Origin: Vombatus ursinus
Taxonomy: Eukaryota; Chordata; Mammalia; Diprotodontia; Vombatidae
Reading direction: 5' to 3'
DNA length: 64,000 nt
NCBI RefSeq assembly: GCF_900497805.2
Contig: NW_020954636.1
Location: forward strand, 1,071,970 to 1,135,969
Both the position numbers and the translations under genes were made by a program. Shown one piece after another: positions 1 to 11,923 of this stretch. How positions within the stretch are numbered: the first letter of the stretch is position 1; each line of letters begins with the position of its first letter. Below the pieces are notes generated by a model that made no database searches, was not told the DNA's origin, and saw only the letters and a program-made list of their open reading frames with translations.

Positions 1-106
1 CCAAGGTCACACAGCTAGTAAGTGTCAACTGTCTGAGACCCCATTTGAACTCAGGTCCTCCTGACTCCAAGGTTGGATCTCTATCCACTGCGCCACCTAG
101 CTGCCC
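1..106 (-). repeat. tRNA-derived SINE (WSINE1/MIR-like), cut by window edge
   Basis: Reverse strand carries the SINE head GGGCAGCTAGGTGGCGCAGT and the box-B-like GAGTTCAAAT. Its tail lies beyond the window start. Confidence 0.88.
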
Positions 107-112
107 TTTAAA

Positions 113-815
113 AGACTGTTATATCCTTTTAGATGGACATATTGTTCCCTCTTTAGCCCAGATCAAATGAGAATAAAGTTCCAGCACTACTAGATCTCCA
201 CCTCTACCTGCTTCCTCTGTATCAGTTCTTCCTTTCATGTCCCATTTTTGTGAGATAATCACTTCTTTTTACCTTTTCCTTCCCAATTTTGTTTTTTAGA
301 ATCACCCCATCACACACAACTCAGACCCAGATCTTTCTTTCAAACTACTGTAGTAATGATGACAGTCTTAAGAATGCTGATAACATTTTTATATATAAGA
401 AGTAAACTTTAATAAGTCCCTTATCATTAGTCTTTAATGTTTTCCTCATATTTCTTCTGGATCTTTTATATCAAATTTTCCATTGAGTTGTGGTCTTTTT
501 GTCACAAATCCATGAAAGTTTTTCAGTTTGTCAAATGTCCATTCTGTTTTCATTCAGGATTATATTCAACTTTGATGGATAAGTTATTTTTGTTCTCAAC
601 TCCAGTTCTTCTGCTCTTCTAAATATAATATTCTAAGATCTATACTCTTGTAGTATAGAAGTTGTTAGGGCTTGTGAAATCCTGATTGTATCTCTTCAGT
701 ATTAATTTTTTTTTTCTTGTTGCTTGCAATAGTTACTTGCAAAACTCCTTAATCTGGGAGTTTTGAAATTTGGCTATGATATTCCTGTAAGTTTTCCTCC
801 TGCATCTCTGTGACT
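113..815 (-). mobile_element. L1 fragment, inter-ORF region and ORF1 end
   Basis: Antisense L1. It parallels 9330-9990 of the full-length L1, including the region between ORF1 and ORF2 and the end of ORF1. It has many stops and no open frame of note. It meets the left arm of the inverted duplication at about 818. Confidence 0.72.
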
Positions 816-848
816 GCTGAAATATCATAAGTAGTTAATAAAATATTG

Positions 849-941
849 TTTCCTTCCTTGTTTCTTTCTTCATTCCTTTCTTCCTTCTTTCCTTCCTTTT
901 TTGCTCCCTTCTTTCCTTCCTTCCTTAATTCCTTCCTTTCT
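849..941. repeat. (TTCC)n microsatellite
   Basis: Impure CCTT/TTCC tract just downstream of the broken TAS2R. A GGAA tract sits at the matching place in the right arm (49698-49776), so the microsatellite was probably present before the duplication. Confidence 0.9.
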
Positions 942-1030
942 GAGTCTTATGCATCTATATCATAAATAGCAACATTGGTCATTGCTCAATATTTATCACT
1001 GACATTGATCACTTCAGAGTTGAATTCCCC

Positions 1031-1932
1031 TCATGCAGACTCTGGGTCATGAAGCATCTTCTTCAGAGCCCTTCTCAATTTTGAGCTGTTCAGGATGATG
1101 AAGGCAGGATGGATGGAGATGCTAGCATAGGTCACTACCTCGCATACCCAAAACTGAAAGATGAAAACTGAAATAGGTACAGAAGTTGTGATGATAACAG
1201 ACATAACATGTGATATATAGATGATGAGAAAGAAGAAAAATGACTTCAAAGCTGTGATAAGCACCTGCATACTTGGATCCTGAGGACCAGCATTATGGTG
1301 CTGCATGTTCCCCAAGTGTCGGAGCAGGGAGGAAATGACCAAAATGGTGGAGACCAGGAAGAAGAGGAAAGGAACTAACAAAATAAATGTTTGCAGTGGC
1401 AGGAAAAAATGCCTGTTGAATACTCGTATTTTCTCATTAAAAGTAGTCTTTTCTGAGTAATTCCCAGTGACTAGCAGTTGGAAAATGTGATAGCTCTTTA
1501 CAAAAGATGAGATGCATATCAAAGTGGATATTACTAGAGACCACAACAATAGCCAGGGGACAAATCGGGAAATTCTCCACTTCAGCCAGAGGAAGGTTGA
1601 GTGAGTGAAGGAAGAAATTTTCACACAGTAGAAAATGGCAAGCCAAGTGGTGAACCAGAATGTGGTCACATTAGTAAAATTCCAGAAAATGAAAAGGTAT
1701 AGTGTACTTGTGTTAGGGAGAAATATGCATAAAAGTTGTTAAGAATTGATGCCCACTGTAGAAAGAAGTGGGAGATGCCCAGGCTGGCCAGGATCATGTC
1801 ACCTGGGGGCAGGGTCCAACATCGCACCCACTCCCTGACCAGCACCATGATGATGAAACCATTTCCTATGATTCCTGCCATAGACTCCAGGAGAAAGAAG
1901 ATCATGAAGAAGAGAATGAGTAGGCTGGGCAT
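1031..1932 (-). pseudogene. TAS2R: TAS2R41/60-like bitter receptor with one frameshift
   Basis: Paralogue of the receptor at 48706-49605, read on the minus strand. The first 72 residues match it at 55 positions by eye. The frame opens at MPSLLILFF (1932), runs 88 codons and stops; the second part, from about 1669 to a stop at 1031, is open in the next frame and carries all later hallmarks (LAIFYCVKI, the loop-2 glycosylation site NYS, SLLRHLGNMQ, HPAFIILNSSKLRRALKKML). Aligning the two genes shows one base missing around 1700-1715, in the loop before helix 3. With that base the gene would be 300 codons, so nothing else is lost. It is therefore a recent pseudogene, a segregating null allele or a base-call error; the sequence alone cannot tell. 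It sits in the left arm of the inverted duplication. Confidence 0.92.
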
Positions 1933-2934
1933 TCTTTCTCTACCAAGCTCCTGCTGAGACTCAGATGCTCCAGGACACCTTACCCAGAAGATATCTGACA
2001 GCAGGCCAGATTCTCTAAGGATTCAGCAGCAATCTTTGTTTTATGCAGGAGCCCAATTGGAAGAGAACATGGTTGATAAGGAGGACACTATGTATGCCAA
2101 ATGTGGATTAGAAAAGAATCCTACCACCCCTATGGATGCAAATTTGACATAGATAACTCACTGAATCCAGTCTCTATTTGTTTATCCTTGATTTGCCTGT
2201 CCCTGACCAGAGCCAGGGGCAAGGAAATATCTGGATATGGGCTACTGATCCTGGCACCTTTCAAGAATCCTCCCAAAATACATATTTGTATCCTGTCCAT
2301 CCGGGTTCCCTCACTTAAGTCTAGTTATAAGGCTCACCAGATCTTCCCCCTCTCCTGTTCTACTGCCTTCTCTTATCCCCGTCCTCCCCCCATCAAACAT
2401 CCTCCTGTCTATAGTGTAAACACTTAGTTGTCCATTCATGCCCTGGATTCACACATTTATTTTGCTCCTCGTGCCTAGTGTATCAAGTCCCACTTTGTAG
2501 GTGTGGGTTGACATTGAGCCACTTACTACATCTTTTTGAGCCCCACCATTTGACCAGTTCTGAATCTCTTTAATTGCACAATCATTCAATCTACATCTTT
2601 TCCACAAGAATGGTATTAATTAATGCCTTGGCATTAATTTGTTCCTGATTCCAGTCAGTAGCAAAGCCCTGAGGGAATGTAAAATAGGACAGGTGATTTT
2701 TCTATGAAGGGAAAAGGAAAGAAATAGGATAGATTTTTACTCAGAGAAAAAGTATCCCATGAAGTTAAGTGCAGGAGTGGAAAGGGAAGGTACTCTGAGA
2801 AGCTGGGGATAAATAACTGTGAATATTTTGAGTCATTGAAAGGGATAAGAGGGAGGTGGAATGGCATGGAATGAAGGCACAGACTTTCCCTACTTCATTT
2901 TACCCAGGGCCACCTCTGCCCTATAAGTAAAATG

Positions 2935-3125
2935 AGAAGCAATGCAACACCATGGAAAGCATACTGGATGTGAAATCTGAAGGTCTGGATTCAAATCCTG
3001 GCTCTGCTAATAATTACATTTCTCAATACCTCTGGGCTTCAGTTTTCTCTTCTGTACAATGAGGGGTTGGACTCTGTCATCTCTGAGGGCCCTTCCAACT
3101 TTAGATCAATAGTTCCGTCCCATTA
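2935..3125 (+). repeat. MIR-type SINE
   Basis: Contains the tRNA-like CTGGATTCAAATCCTGGCTC and the core TCAGTTTTCTCTTCTGTACA. The same copy is present inverted in the right arm at 47505-47700. Confidence 0.82.
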
Positions 3126-6100
3126 GGGTTCTGTGATAATAGTTCAGATCAGCCAATTCAGTAATTGAGAGAAGGTCTGGATGGGCCAGGGGAAGGGCTG
3201 GTGTAACAGTGATAGTAGAGAGAGGGTCTGTCAGCATAAACAGACCACTCTATGTAAGCCAATGAAAGAAAGTTAAGGGAGGATAAAGGGCAAATTAAAA
3301 AAAAAAGCAGGGATAAAGGGGGAGTAAGGAGGAGACAAATGGGAGTCCTTGTGTCTCTACTCATGTATGCAAGTCCTGACAGCTGAGCCAGGTTCTAGGC
3401 ACATTGTGGGTCAGTTTCCAGTCAAAGTCAGATCTTATGACATTACCAACCAACCAGAGATTACATTCATCTGAAGCAAAGGACATTTAATTAGATAGCA
3501 CAGCAAAATAGGTAACAAGAAAGATTCTCATATACACATGGCTATAATATCTCCAATGAGAGAAAGGATGTGCTAAATGCATCATCAATTTCTAATGTTG
3601 ATGCTTGCTCCCCCACAGAGCAACCAACATCCTTTGGTGGTATCATCAGGCGAGTTGTATCCTCCATAAAGCTGAGGTTCTTGTGAATCTGTCATCTTGA
3701 TCCCTGTTGAATTGTTGCCACTGAGTTGCCATCTATTGGTCTTCAACTTCATCTTAGTTCATAGCCCCAAGACTATTTCAACTCTTTTTGACTAGGCTCC
3801 CTAGTCAGCTACACCTAGCCAGCTAACAAGAGAAGTCCTTATGAATTGAAGCCCATTTTTTAAAACTGAATCTACTCCTTCCTCACCTGCCATTTCATGA
3901 CCCTAGGCTACTATCTTATCTGAGTTTAGAAATTTCCTTTCCTTCTGGGATCTTCCCAGTGATCCCTAAATCACCCTGGGGTCTAGCTTCATAGCTCTGG
4001 ATGCTCTGTTTTTTGTCCAGAGCCTCACCAGCAAGTTCTTCATCAGTCCAGGATCTGGTTATCACCTGTCCAACCTCCCCCATCACAGACATCATATCTT
4101 TCCTCCATGGCCTTCATAATGACCTCTATGAGGGTTATATTGGCTAGGATCCTGTCACCAATCTCTCTGTATTTTTTTCTTTTCTTTTCTTTAATCAGTC
4201 TACAAGTATTTTTTGAAAATTTACTTATTTATTTTTAGTTTTCTACAATCACTTCCAAAAGCTTTTGAGTTTTAAATTTTCTCCCCTCCCTGTCCACCTC
4301 CCTCCCCAGATGGTGTGAAATATGATATAAACTCTACATGTACATTCCTATTAAACATATTTTCACATTAGTCATGTTGTAAAGAAAAATTAGAACCCTT
4401 AAGAGGAGCCACAAGAAAGAAGATACAAAACAAAACAGAAGAAAAAAAAATAGCAAATAGTATGCTTCGATCTGCATTCAAACTCCATAATTCTTTCTTT
4501 GGATGTGGATAGCATTTTCCATCATGAGACTTGGAGACGTCTTAGATCCTTGCATTACTGAGAAAAGCTGTCTATCAAAGTTTCTCATCATACACATGGC
4601 TATTACTATGTACAATGTTCTCCTGGTTCTTCTCACTTCACTCAGCATCAGCCCATACAAGTCTTTCCAGGTTTTTCTGAAGTCTATTTACTCATCATTT
4701 CTCATAGCACAATAGTATTCCATTACATTCATATACCACAACTTGTTCAGCCATTCCCCAATTGACGGGCATCCCCTCAATTTCCAATTCTTTGCCACCA
4801 CAGAAAGAGTTGCTATAAATATTTTTGTACATATGGGTCCTTTCCCCCTTTTTTATGATCTCTCTGGGATGCAACCCTAGAAGTGCTATTACTGGGTCAA
4901 AGGGTATGCACATTTTTATAGCCCTTTGGGGATAGTTCCAAATTGCTCTCTAAAATGATTGGATCAGTTCACAACTCTACCAACAATGCATTTTCCCACA
5001 TCTTCTCCAACATTTATCATTTTCCTGTTTTGTCATGTTAGCCAATCTGATATGTATGATGTGGTACCTCAGAGTTGTTTTGATTTGTGTTTCTCTAATT
5101 AGTAATGATTTAGAGCATTTTTTCATATGACTATATATTTTTCATATGACATATGACAGATTTAATTTCTTCATCTGAAAACTGCCTGATCTTATGCCTT
5201 GATAATTTATCAATTGGAGAATGACTTGTATTCTTATAAATTTGACTCAGTTCTCTATATTTTAGAAATGAGACCCTTACCAGAGACAGTGGTTGTAAAA
5301 ATTCTTTCCTAATCTTGGTTGCATTGGCTTTGTTTGTGCAAAAACTTCAATTTAATGTAATCAAAATTATCCATTTTGCATTCTATAATGTTTTCTAACT
5401 CTTGTTAGGTCATAAATTCTTCTGTTCTCCATAAATCTGACAGGTAAACTATTCCTTGCTCTCCCAGTTGGCTTATAGTATCAGTCTTTGTATCTAAATT
5501 GTATTCCTATTTTGACTTTATTTTGGTATATGGTGTAAAATTTATGTCTATGCCTAGTGTCTGCCATACTGTTTTCCAGTTTTCCCAGCAGTTTTTGTCA
5601 AATAGTGAGTTCTTATCCCAGAAACTGGGGTCTTTGGGTTTATCAAGCAGTAGACTACTGTAGTCATTGACTACTGTGTCTTGTGTAACTAACCTATTCC
5701 ACTGATCCACCACTTTCTTTCTTAGCCAGTACTAAGTAGTTTTGATGATTGCTGCTTTATATTACAATTTAAGATCTGGTGTGGCGAGGCCACCTTCCCT
5801 AGCATTTCTTTTCATTAGTTCCCTTGATATTCTGGACTTTTTTTCTTCCAAATAAATCTACTTGTTATTTTTTCTAGCTCTATAAAATAATTTTTTGGTA
5901 GTTTGATTGGTATGGCACTGAATAAGTAAATTAACTTAGATAGAATTGTCATTTTTATTATATTAGCTTGGCCTACTCTTGAGCAACTGATATTTTCCCA
6001 GTTATTTAGATCTGACTTTATTTTTGTGAAAGGTGGTTTGTAATCATGTTCATATGGTTCCTGGGTTTGTTTTGGGAGGTAGACTCCTAAATATTTTATA

Positions 6101-6131
6101 ATGTCTACAGTAAGTTTAAATGGAATTTCTC

Positions 6132-6277
6132 AGGGCAGCTAGGTGGTGCAGTGGATAGAGCACCGGCCCTGAAGTCTGGAGGACCTGAGTTCAAATCTGG
6201 CCTCATACCAAACACTTGACACTTACTAGCTGTGTGACCCTGGGCAAGTCACTTAACCCCAGTTGCCTAAAAAAAAT
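6132..6277 (+). repeat. tRNA-derived SINE (WSINE1-like) inside L1
   Basis: Complete SINE from GGGCAGCTAGGTGGTGCAGT to an A-rich tail, flanked by the 14-base target-site duplication AAATGGAATTTCTC at 6118-6131 and 6278-6291. Younger than the L1. Confidence 0.95.
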
Positions 6278-8272
6278 AAATGGAATTTCTCTTTCTATCT
6301 CTTGCTGTTGGGCTTTGTTGGTAACATATAGAAATGCTGATGATTTATGTGGGTTTATTTTATATCCTGCAACTTTGCTAAAGTTGCTTATTATTTCAGT
6401 TAGTTTTCTACTTGATTCTCTAGGATTCTCTAAGTATATCATCATATCATCTGCAAAGAGTGAAAGCTTTGTTTCTTCTTTGATTATCCTAATACCTTCA
6501 ATTTCTTTTTCTTCTCTTATTGCTAAAGTTAACATCACTAGTACCATATTGAACAACAGTGGTGACAATGGACATCCTTGTTTCACCCCGATCTTATTGA
6601 AATGCTTCTAGCTTATCACCATTACATATAATGCTTGCTGAAGGTTTTAGGTAGATGCTACTTATCATTTTAAGGAAGACTCCATTTATTCCTATGTTCT
6701 CTAGTGTTTTTAATAGGAATGGGTCTTGTGTTTTGTCAAAAGTTTTTTCTGCATCTGTTGAGGTGATTGTGTGGTTTCTGTTAGTTTTGCTGTTGATATG
6801 ATCAATTATGCTGATAGTTTTCCTAATATTGAACCAGCCCTGTGTTCCGGGTATAAATCCTACCTGATCATAGTGTATTATTCTCATGATAAGTTGCTGT
6901 AATCTTTTTGCTAATATTTTATTAAAAATTTTTGCATCTATATTCATTAGAGAAATTGGTCTATAATTTTTTTTCCTCTGTTTTGACTCTCCCCAAGTTA
7001 GGTATCAGCACCATATTTGTATCATAAAGAGAATTTGGTAAGATTCCTTCTTTGCCTATTTTCCCAAATAGTCTGAGTATTATTGGAATTAATTGTTCTT
7101 TAAATGTTTGATAGAATTCACTTGTAAATCCATCTGTCCCTGGAGATTTTTTCCTTAGGGAGTTCATTGATGGCTTGTTCAGTTTTTTTTTTTCTGAGAT
7201 GGGGTTAATTAAGAATTTTACTTCCTCTTCTGTTAATCCGGGCAAGTTATATTTTTGTAAATATTCATCTATTTCACTAAGATTGTCAAATTTATTGGCA
7301 TACAGTTGGGCAAAATAATTTCTAATTATTGTTTTAATTTCCTTTTCATTGGTGGTGAATTCACCCTTTCCATTTTTGATACTGGTAATTTGGTTTTCTT
7401 CTTCTTTTTTTAAATTAAATTAATCAAAAATTTATCTATTTTATTGGTTTTTTCATAAAACCAGCTCTTAGTTTTATTTATTAGTTCAATAGTTTTCTTA
7501 ATTTCAATTTTATTAATCTCTCCTTTGGTTTTCAGTATTTCTGATTTGGTGTTTGAGGATTTTTAATTTGTTCTTTTTTTAGATGCATGCCCAATGCATT
7601 GATCTCTTCTTTCTCTATTTTATTTATGAAAGCATTTAGAGATATAAAACTTCCCCTAAGAACTATTTTCCCTGCATCCCATAAGTTTTGGTATGTTGTC
7701 TCATTATTATCATTCTCTTGAATGAAGTTATTGATTGTTTCTATGATTTGTTGTTTGACCCATTAATTCTTTAGGATTAGATTATTTAGTTTCCAATTAA
7801 TTTTTATTCTATCTTTCCATGGCCCTTTATTACATATAATTTTTATTGCATCATGATCTGAAAAGGATGCATTTAATATTTCTGCATTTCTGCATTGTAT
7901 TGTGAGGTTTTTATGCCTTAGTACATGGTCAATTTTTGTTTAAGTGCCATGTACCACTGAGAAGAAAGTCTATTCCTTTGTATCCTCATTCAAATTTCTC
8001 CAGAGGTCTACCATATCTAACTTTTCTAAAATTCTATTGATCTCTTTAACTTCTTTCTTGTTTATTTTGTGGTTAGATTTATCTAGTTCAGAGAAGGGGA
8101 GGTTGAGGTCTCCCACTAATATAGTTTTGCTGTCTATTTCTTTCTGTAACTCTTTGAACTTCTCCTCTAAGAATTTGGATGCTATACCACTTGGTGCATG
8201 TATGTTTAGTAATGATATTACTTCACTGTCTATGGTACCTTTTAGCAGGACATAGTTTCCTTCCTTATCTCT

Positions 8273-8781
8273 CTTTCTCTCTCTTTTTTAAAGAAGCTTC
8301 TTGTTTTTATTGTTAGGATCCAAGTTACTTGAGAGGAATGAAATGAGAGGAGTGGGTGGCTCCAATACCCAGCCAGCCGTGTTTCACAGGCTTGTAGGTG
8401 ATAGACAATTTGCCCAGGTAGTGTCCAATCATCTCGGGTCTAATTTCTACCTGATTGAAGGTCTTGCCATTATAGATGCCCACCATACTTCCCACCATCT
8501 CTGGCAGGATGATCATGTCCCGAAGGTGTGCCTTTACTACCTCAGGCTTTTCTGTGGGGGGGTGCCTCCTTCTTGGCCTTCCTCAGGTGCTTCAGGAAGG
8601 AATGCTGTTTGCGCCACAGACCCCTGTTGTGTTGCCGCCACTGTCAAGCACTGTACAACTGCATGAGCTGTTCAAAGGACATATCCAGCATCTGATCCAG
8701 GTCCACACTATGGTAGGTCAACCTGGAAGGTTTGTTTCTTCTGCTCCATTTCTGCCATCTTGTCTGCCATCAGGAAAAAGC
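8273..8781 (-). pseudogene. RPS15P: RPS15 processed pseudogene inside L1
   Basis: Retrocopy of the mRNA for 40S ribosomal protein S15. Read on the minus strand, the coding remnant runs from about 8760 to a TAA at 8325-8327. The C-terminal half is one open stretch containing [35 protein letters not shown] and [14 protein letters not shown], nearly the human protein. The N-terminal half has a stop and frame changes. Introns are absent, a polyadenylation signal AATAAA lies at 8306-8311 (rc), an A-rich tail follows, and a pyrimidine-rich 5' end is kept. The target-site duplication CCTTATCTCT is at 8263-8272 and 8782-8791. L1 machinery made it, after the host L1 had landed. Confidence 0.95.
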
Positions 8782-9852
8782 CCTTATCTCTTTTTAATAA
8801 GATCTATTTTTGCTTTTGCTTTGTCTGAGATTGGGATTGCTACCCTTGCTTTTTTTGCTTCAGCTGAAGCATAATATATTCTACTCCAGCCTTTTACTTT
8901 TATCCTGTGTGTATTCTTCTGTTTCAAATGTGTTTCTTGTAAACAACATATTGTAGGATTATGTTTCCTAATCCATTATGTTATTAATTTCTTTTTTATA
9001 GGAGAGTTCATCCCATTCACATTCACAGTTATGATTACTATCTGTATCTTTCTCTCCATCCTATTCACCTCTCCCCCGTTCATGCTTTTCTTTCTCCTTT
9101 TCTCCCTTACTCTCCTCACTAGAGTTTTGCTTTTGATCACCACCTCCCTCAATCTGTCCTCCCTTCTATCAACCCCCTGCCTTTTCTTTCTCTTTTCTCT
9201 TACTAATTCTTCCCTCCCTTTTATCCCCCCTTCCCTTTTCTTTCCCCTTTCCCCTTCTACTGCCTATATGGCAAGTTAAAATTTTATTCCTAAATGAGTA
9301 TGTTATTCCCTCCTTGAGCCAAATCTGAGGAGAGTAAAGTTCAAACAATGCCCTTCTCCCTCCCTTCTTTCCCTCTACTGTAATACGTCTTTGTGCCTCT
9401 TCATGTGACGTAATTTACCCTTTTCTACTTCCTCCTTTCCTCTTCTCCCATTAAAATTCCTTTTCACCACTTCATTAGGTTTTTTGTCATCACATCAAAG
9501 TCAACTTAATCCCATCCCCTTTGTCCATGTACATCCTTTCTAAGTGTTGTAATAAAGATACAGTTCTCAAGAGTTATAAGCATCATCTCTCCATGTGGGG
9601 ATGTAAACAGTTTAACCTTATTGAATAACACGTTTTAGTTTTTTTTAATTCCTTTCCTGTTTACCTTTTTATGTATATCTTGAGTCTCATATTTGAAGGT
9701 CAAATTTTCCATTGAGCTCTGGTCTTTTCATCAGGAAAGTTTGGAAGTCCCCTATTTCATTGAATATCTATCTCCTTCCCTGAAAGAATATGCTCAATTT
9801 CACTGGGTAGTTGATCCTTGGTTGTAATTGTGCTTCTTTGCTTTACGGAATA

Positions 9853-10860
9853 TCATATTCCAAGATCTTTTAAAGTAGAAGCTGCAAGGTCCTTCATAAT
9901 CCTGATTGTAGTTCCACAATATTTGAATTGTTTCTTCCTGGTTGCTTGCAGGATTTTCTCTTTGACCTGATAATTCTGGAATTTGACTATAATATTTCTT
10001 GGCATTTTCAATTTGGGATCTCTTTCAGGAGGTGATTGGTGGATTCTTTCAATGAACATTTTACCCTCTGGTTCTAGGACCTCAGGGCAGTTTTTCTTGA
10101 TGATCTCCTGAAAGATGCTTTCCAGGCTTTTTTTTTTTTTTTTTCCATCATGGCTTTCAGGTAGACCAATAATTCTTAAGATAACTCTCCTTGATCTGTT
10201 TTCCTGGTTAGTTGTTTTTCCAGTGAGGCATTTTACATTTTCTTCAGTTTTTTCATTCTTTTGGTTTTGTCTGACTGATTCTTGATGTCTCATAGGGTCA
10301 TTGGCTTCCAATTGTCCAATTCTAATTTTCAATGAATTGTTTTCTTCAGTTAGCTTTTGTACTTCCTTTTCCATTTGGCCATTTTTTTTTTTTTTTTGGT
10401 GAGGCAATCGGGGTTAAGTGACTTGCCCAAGTCACACAGCTAGTATGTGTCAAGTGTTTGGTCTGAGGCCGAATTTGAACTCAGGTCCTCCTGACTTCAG
10501 GGCCAGTGCTCTATCCACTGTACCACCTAGCTGCCCCTCCAATTTTCCTTTTTAAGGACTTGTTTTCTACAGTTAATTTTTGTCCTTCCTTTTTCAAGCT
10601 ATTGACTCTCTCTTGCATACCTCTAATTTCTTTTCCCAATTTTTCTTCTGCCTCTCTTACTTGATTTTTAAAATCCTTCTTGAACTTTTCCAAGAAGGCG
10701 TTTTAGGTTTGAGACCAGTTCATATTCCCCTCTGAGGTTTCAGATGTGGGTATATTGACAATGTTATCCTCTCCTGAATTTGTTTTGATCTTCCCTGTCA
10801 CCAAGATACTTTTCTATGGTCATTATTTTTCTATGTTGCTTCTTGCTCTTGTTGTTTGCC
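9853..10860 (-). pseudogene. L1 ORF1 remnant (RNA-binding chaperone)
   Basis: Broken ORF1 of the full-length L1, which in intact elements coats the L1 RNA. A coiled-coil-rich N-terminal part (10511-10693) and an RRM/C-terminal part (9853-10407) are visible, the latter with IIGLPESHDGKKKKK and NIIVKFQNYQVKEKIL. A SINE at 10386-10537 splits the two. Confidence 0.86.
10386..10537 (-). repeat. tRNA-derived SINE in L1 ORF1
   Basis: Antisense SINE with a long T run (its poly-A) at 10386-10400 and the head GGGCAGCTAGGTGGTACAGT (rc) at its right end. The L1 sequence CCAATTTT is duplicated imperfectly at both sides. Confidence 0.92.
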
Positions 10861-11415
10861 TCTTTTCTGACTTTTAAAGTTGATCTCTACTTCTGGGGCA
10901 CAAGGGGCACCGTGCCAGGCTTCTTATGCTGGGGGCTAGGGGCCTGGTTACTGGATTGCTGAGGTGAGGCCTGCCACTGGCTTGCTGGGGTGCCTCCGTT
11001 CCTGTACTGGTCCCCTTGAGTCACAGCAAGAGGGACCTTTCCTGTTAATCCCCCTAGCCTCAGGAGCTAAAAGACTCTGTATCTAATATTTCTGCTGACT
11101 CTACTATTTCAAGATTTTTCCTGGGGCAGTATTTTTGGGGTTTTTCAGGGTCAGTGAGGGAGGGTAAGAGCTACTTACTGCTTCCTCCGCCATCTTGGCT
11201 CCTGGAAGTTGAAATAGGCGACTTTCAAACACTCAGCCTGTGGGTTAATAGCTCCAGGAGCAGCGCTGCCACCACTGCTGCTGCTTTTCCCCCTGATTCA
11301 GTCACTCCCGAAGTCTGTTCCCAGTTTCCTGGCGCTGGGGCTATATTGCAAACCCTGCAGTCCTATGCTGTAATGCTTCTCTCTCACCCAGTTCCGACAG
11401 ACCCCTCCAGCTGAC

Positions 11416-11578
11416 CTTTTTTGTTTTTTTTTGTTTTTTTGGCAGCTGAGGTTAAGTGACTTGCCCAGGGTCACACAGCTAGTAAGTGTCAAGCGTTTTG
11501 TCTGAGGCTGAATTTGAACTCAGGTCCTCCTGACTTCAGGGCCGGTGCTCTATCCACTGCGACACCTAGCTGCCCCAT
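11416..11578 (-). repeat. tRNA-derived SINE in L1 5'UTR
   Basis: Antisense SINE with a T-rich start. Target-site duplication CCAGCTGAC at 11407-11415 and 11579-11587. Confidence 0.94.
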
Positions 11579-11923
11579 CCAGCTGACTTTCTAATTTGTC
11601 TCTGGTGTCTGTGGGCTGAGAAAACTGGAAGGTACCACTGCTGCTGGTGATTCAGTCCCCCAAAGCCTGCTTTGGCTTTGCTTAGGCCAGGTCCACGCTG
11701 TGAACTGCGTGCTGGACGCTCCTCTCTCAGGTCCTGCGACAGACCTTTCCTGTTGACGTTTCAGGTTGTCTTGGGCTTAAAATCTGCCTCGCTCTGTCTC
11801 TTTGTGGGTTCTGCCACTCTAGAGTTTGTTCAGAGTCACTTTTTATTATTTGAAGAGATTTAGGGGAGAGCTCAGGAGAGTCTCTGCTTTCACTCTGCCA
11901 TCTTGGCTCCACTCTCATCTCTG

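Larger units (their letters stand above)
818..4168 (+). repeat. Inverted duplication, left arm, outer part
   Basis: This stretch is the reverse complement of about 46432-49815. The match is continuous from the TAS2R 3' flank (GCAACATTGGTCATTGCTCA at about 969) through the receptor, its upstream flank, a MIR and unique sequence, to the bases just before an L1 insertion at 4170. Small indels and many substitutions show an old event. No further gene is seen in 1950-4168. The arm resumes on the other side of the L1 at 11924. Confidence 0.9.
4590..9060 (-). pseudogene. L1 ORF2 remnant (endonuclease and reverse transcriptase)
   Basis: Broken ORF2 of the full-length L1. The reverse transcriptase core is readable in 6203-7245: [12 protein letters not shown], then [13 protein letters not shown] with the catalytic FADD, and upstream [11 protein letters not shown]-like and [14 protein letters not shown] segments. 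The C-terminal part FDPVIALLGLHPREI lies near 4830-4913. The endonuclease end reaches about 9060. The coding sequence is interrupted by a SINE (6132-6277), the RPS15 retrocopy and several stops and frameshifts. Confidence 0.88.
4170..11916 (-). mobile_element. L1, full-length, degraded
   Basis: LINE-1 in minus orientation with both ends. The A-rich 3' tail is at 4170-4195; the 5' end carries GGAGCCAAGATGGC (rc near 11905), the marsupial L1 promoter start. The target-site duplication is about ATCTCT(CT)G, at 4161-4169 and 11917-11923. Parts from 5' to 3': 5'UTR 11916-10860, ORF1 10860-9853, inter-ORF 9850-9060, ORF2 9060-4590, 3'UTR. ORF1 and ORF2 are both broken into short frames, so it is not mobile. 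It carries three SINEs and an RPS15 retrocopy. The equivalent site in the right arm is empty, so it landed after the duplication. Confidence 0.92.

Noticed and set aside
2101-2427. 108-codon plus-strand frame upstream of the broken TAS2R
   Set aside because: The inverted copy at 48240-48520 does not keep the frame open, so no selection is visible.
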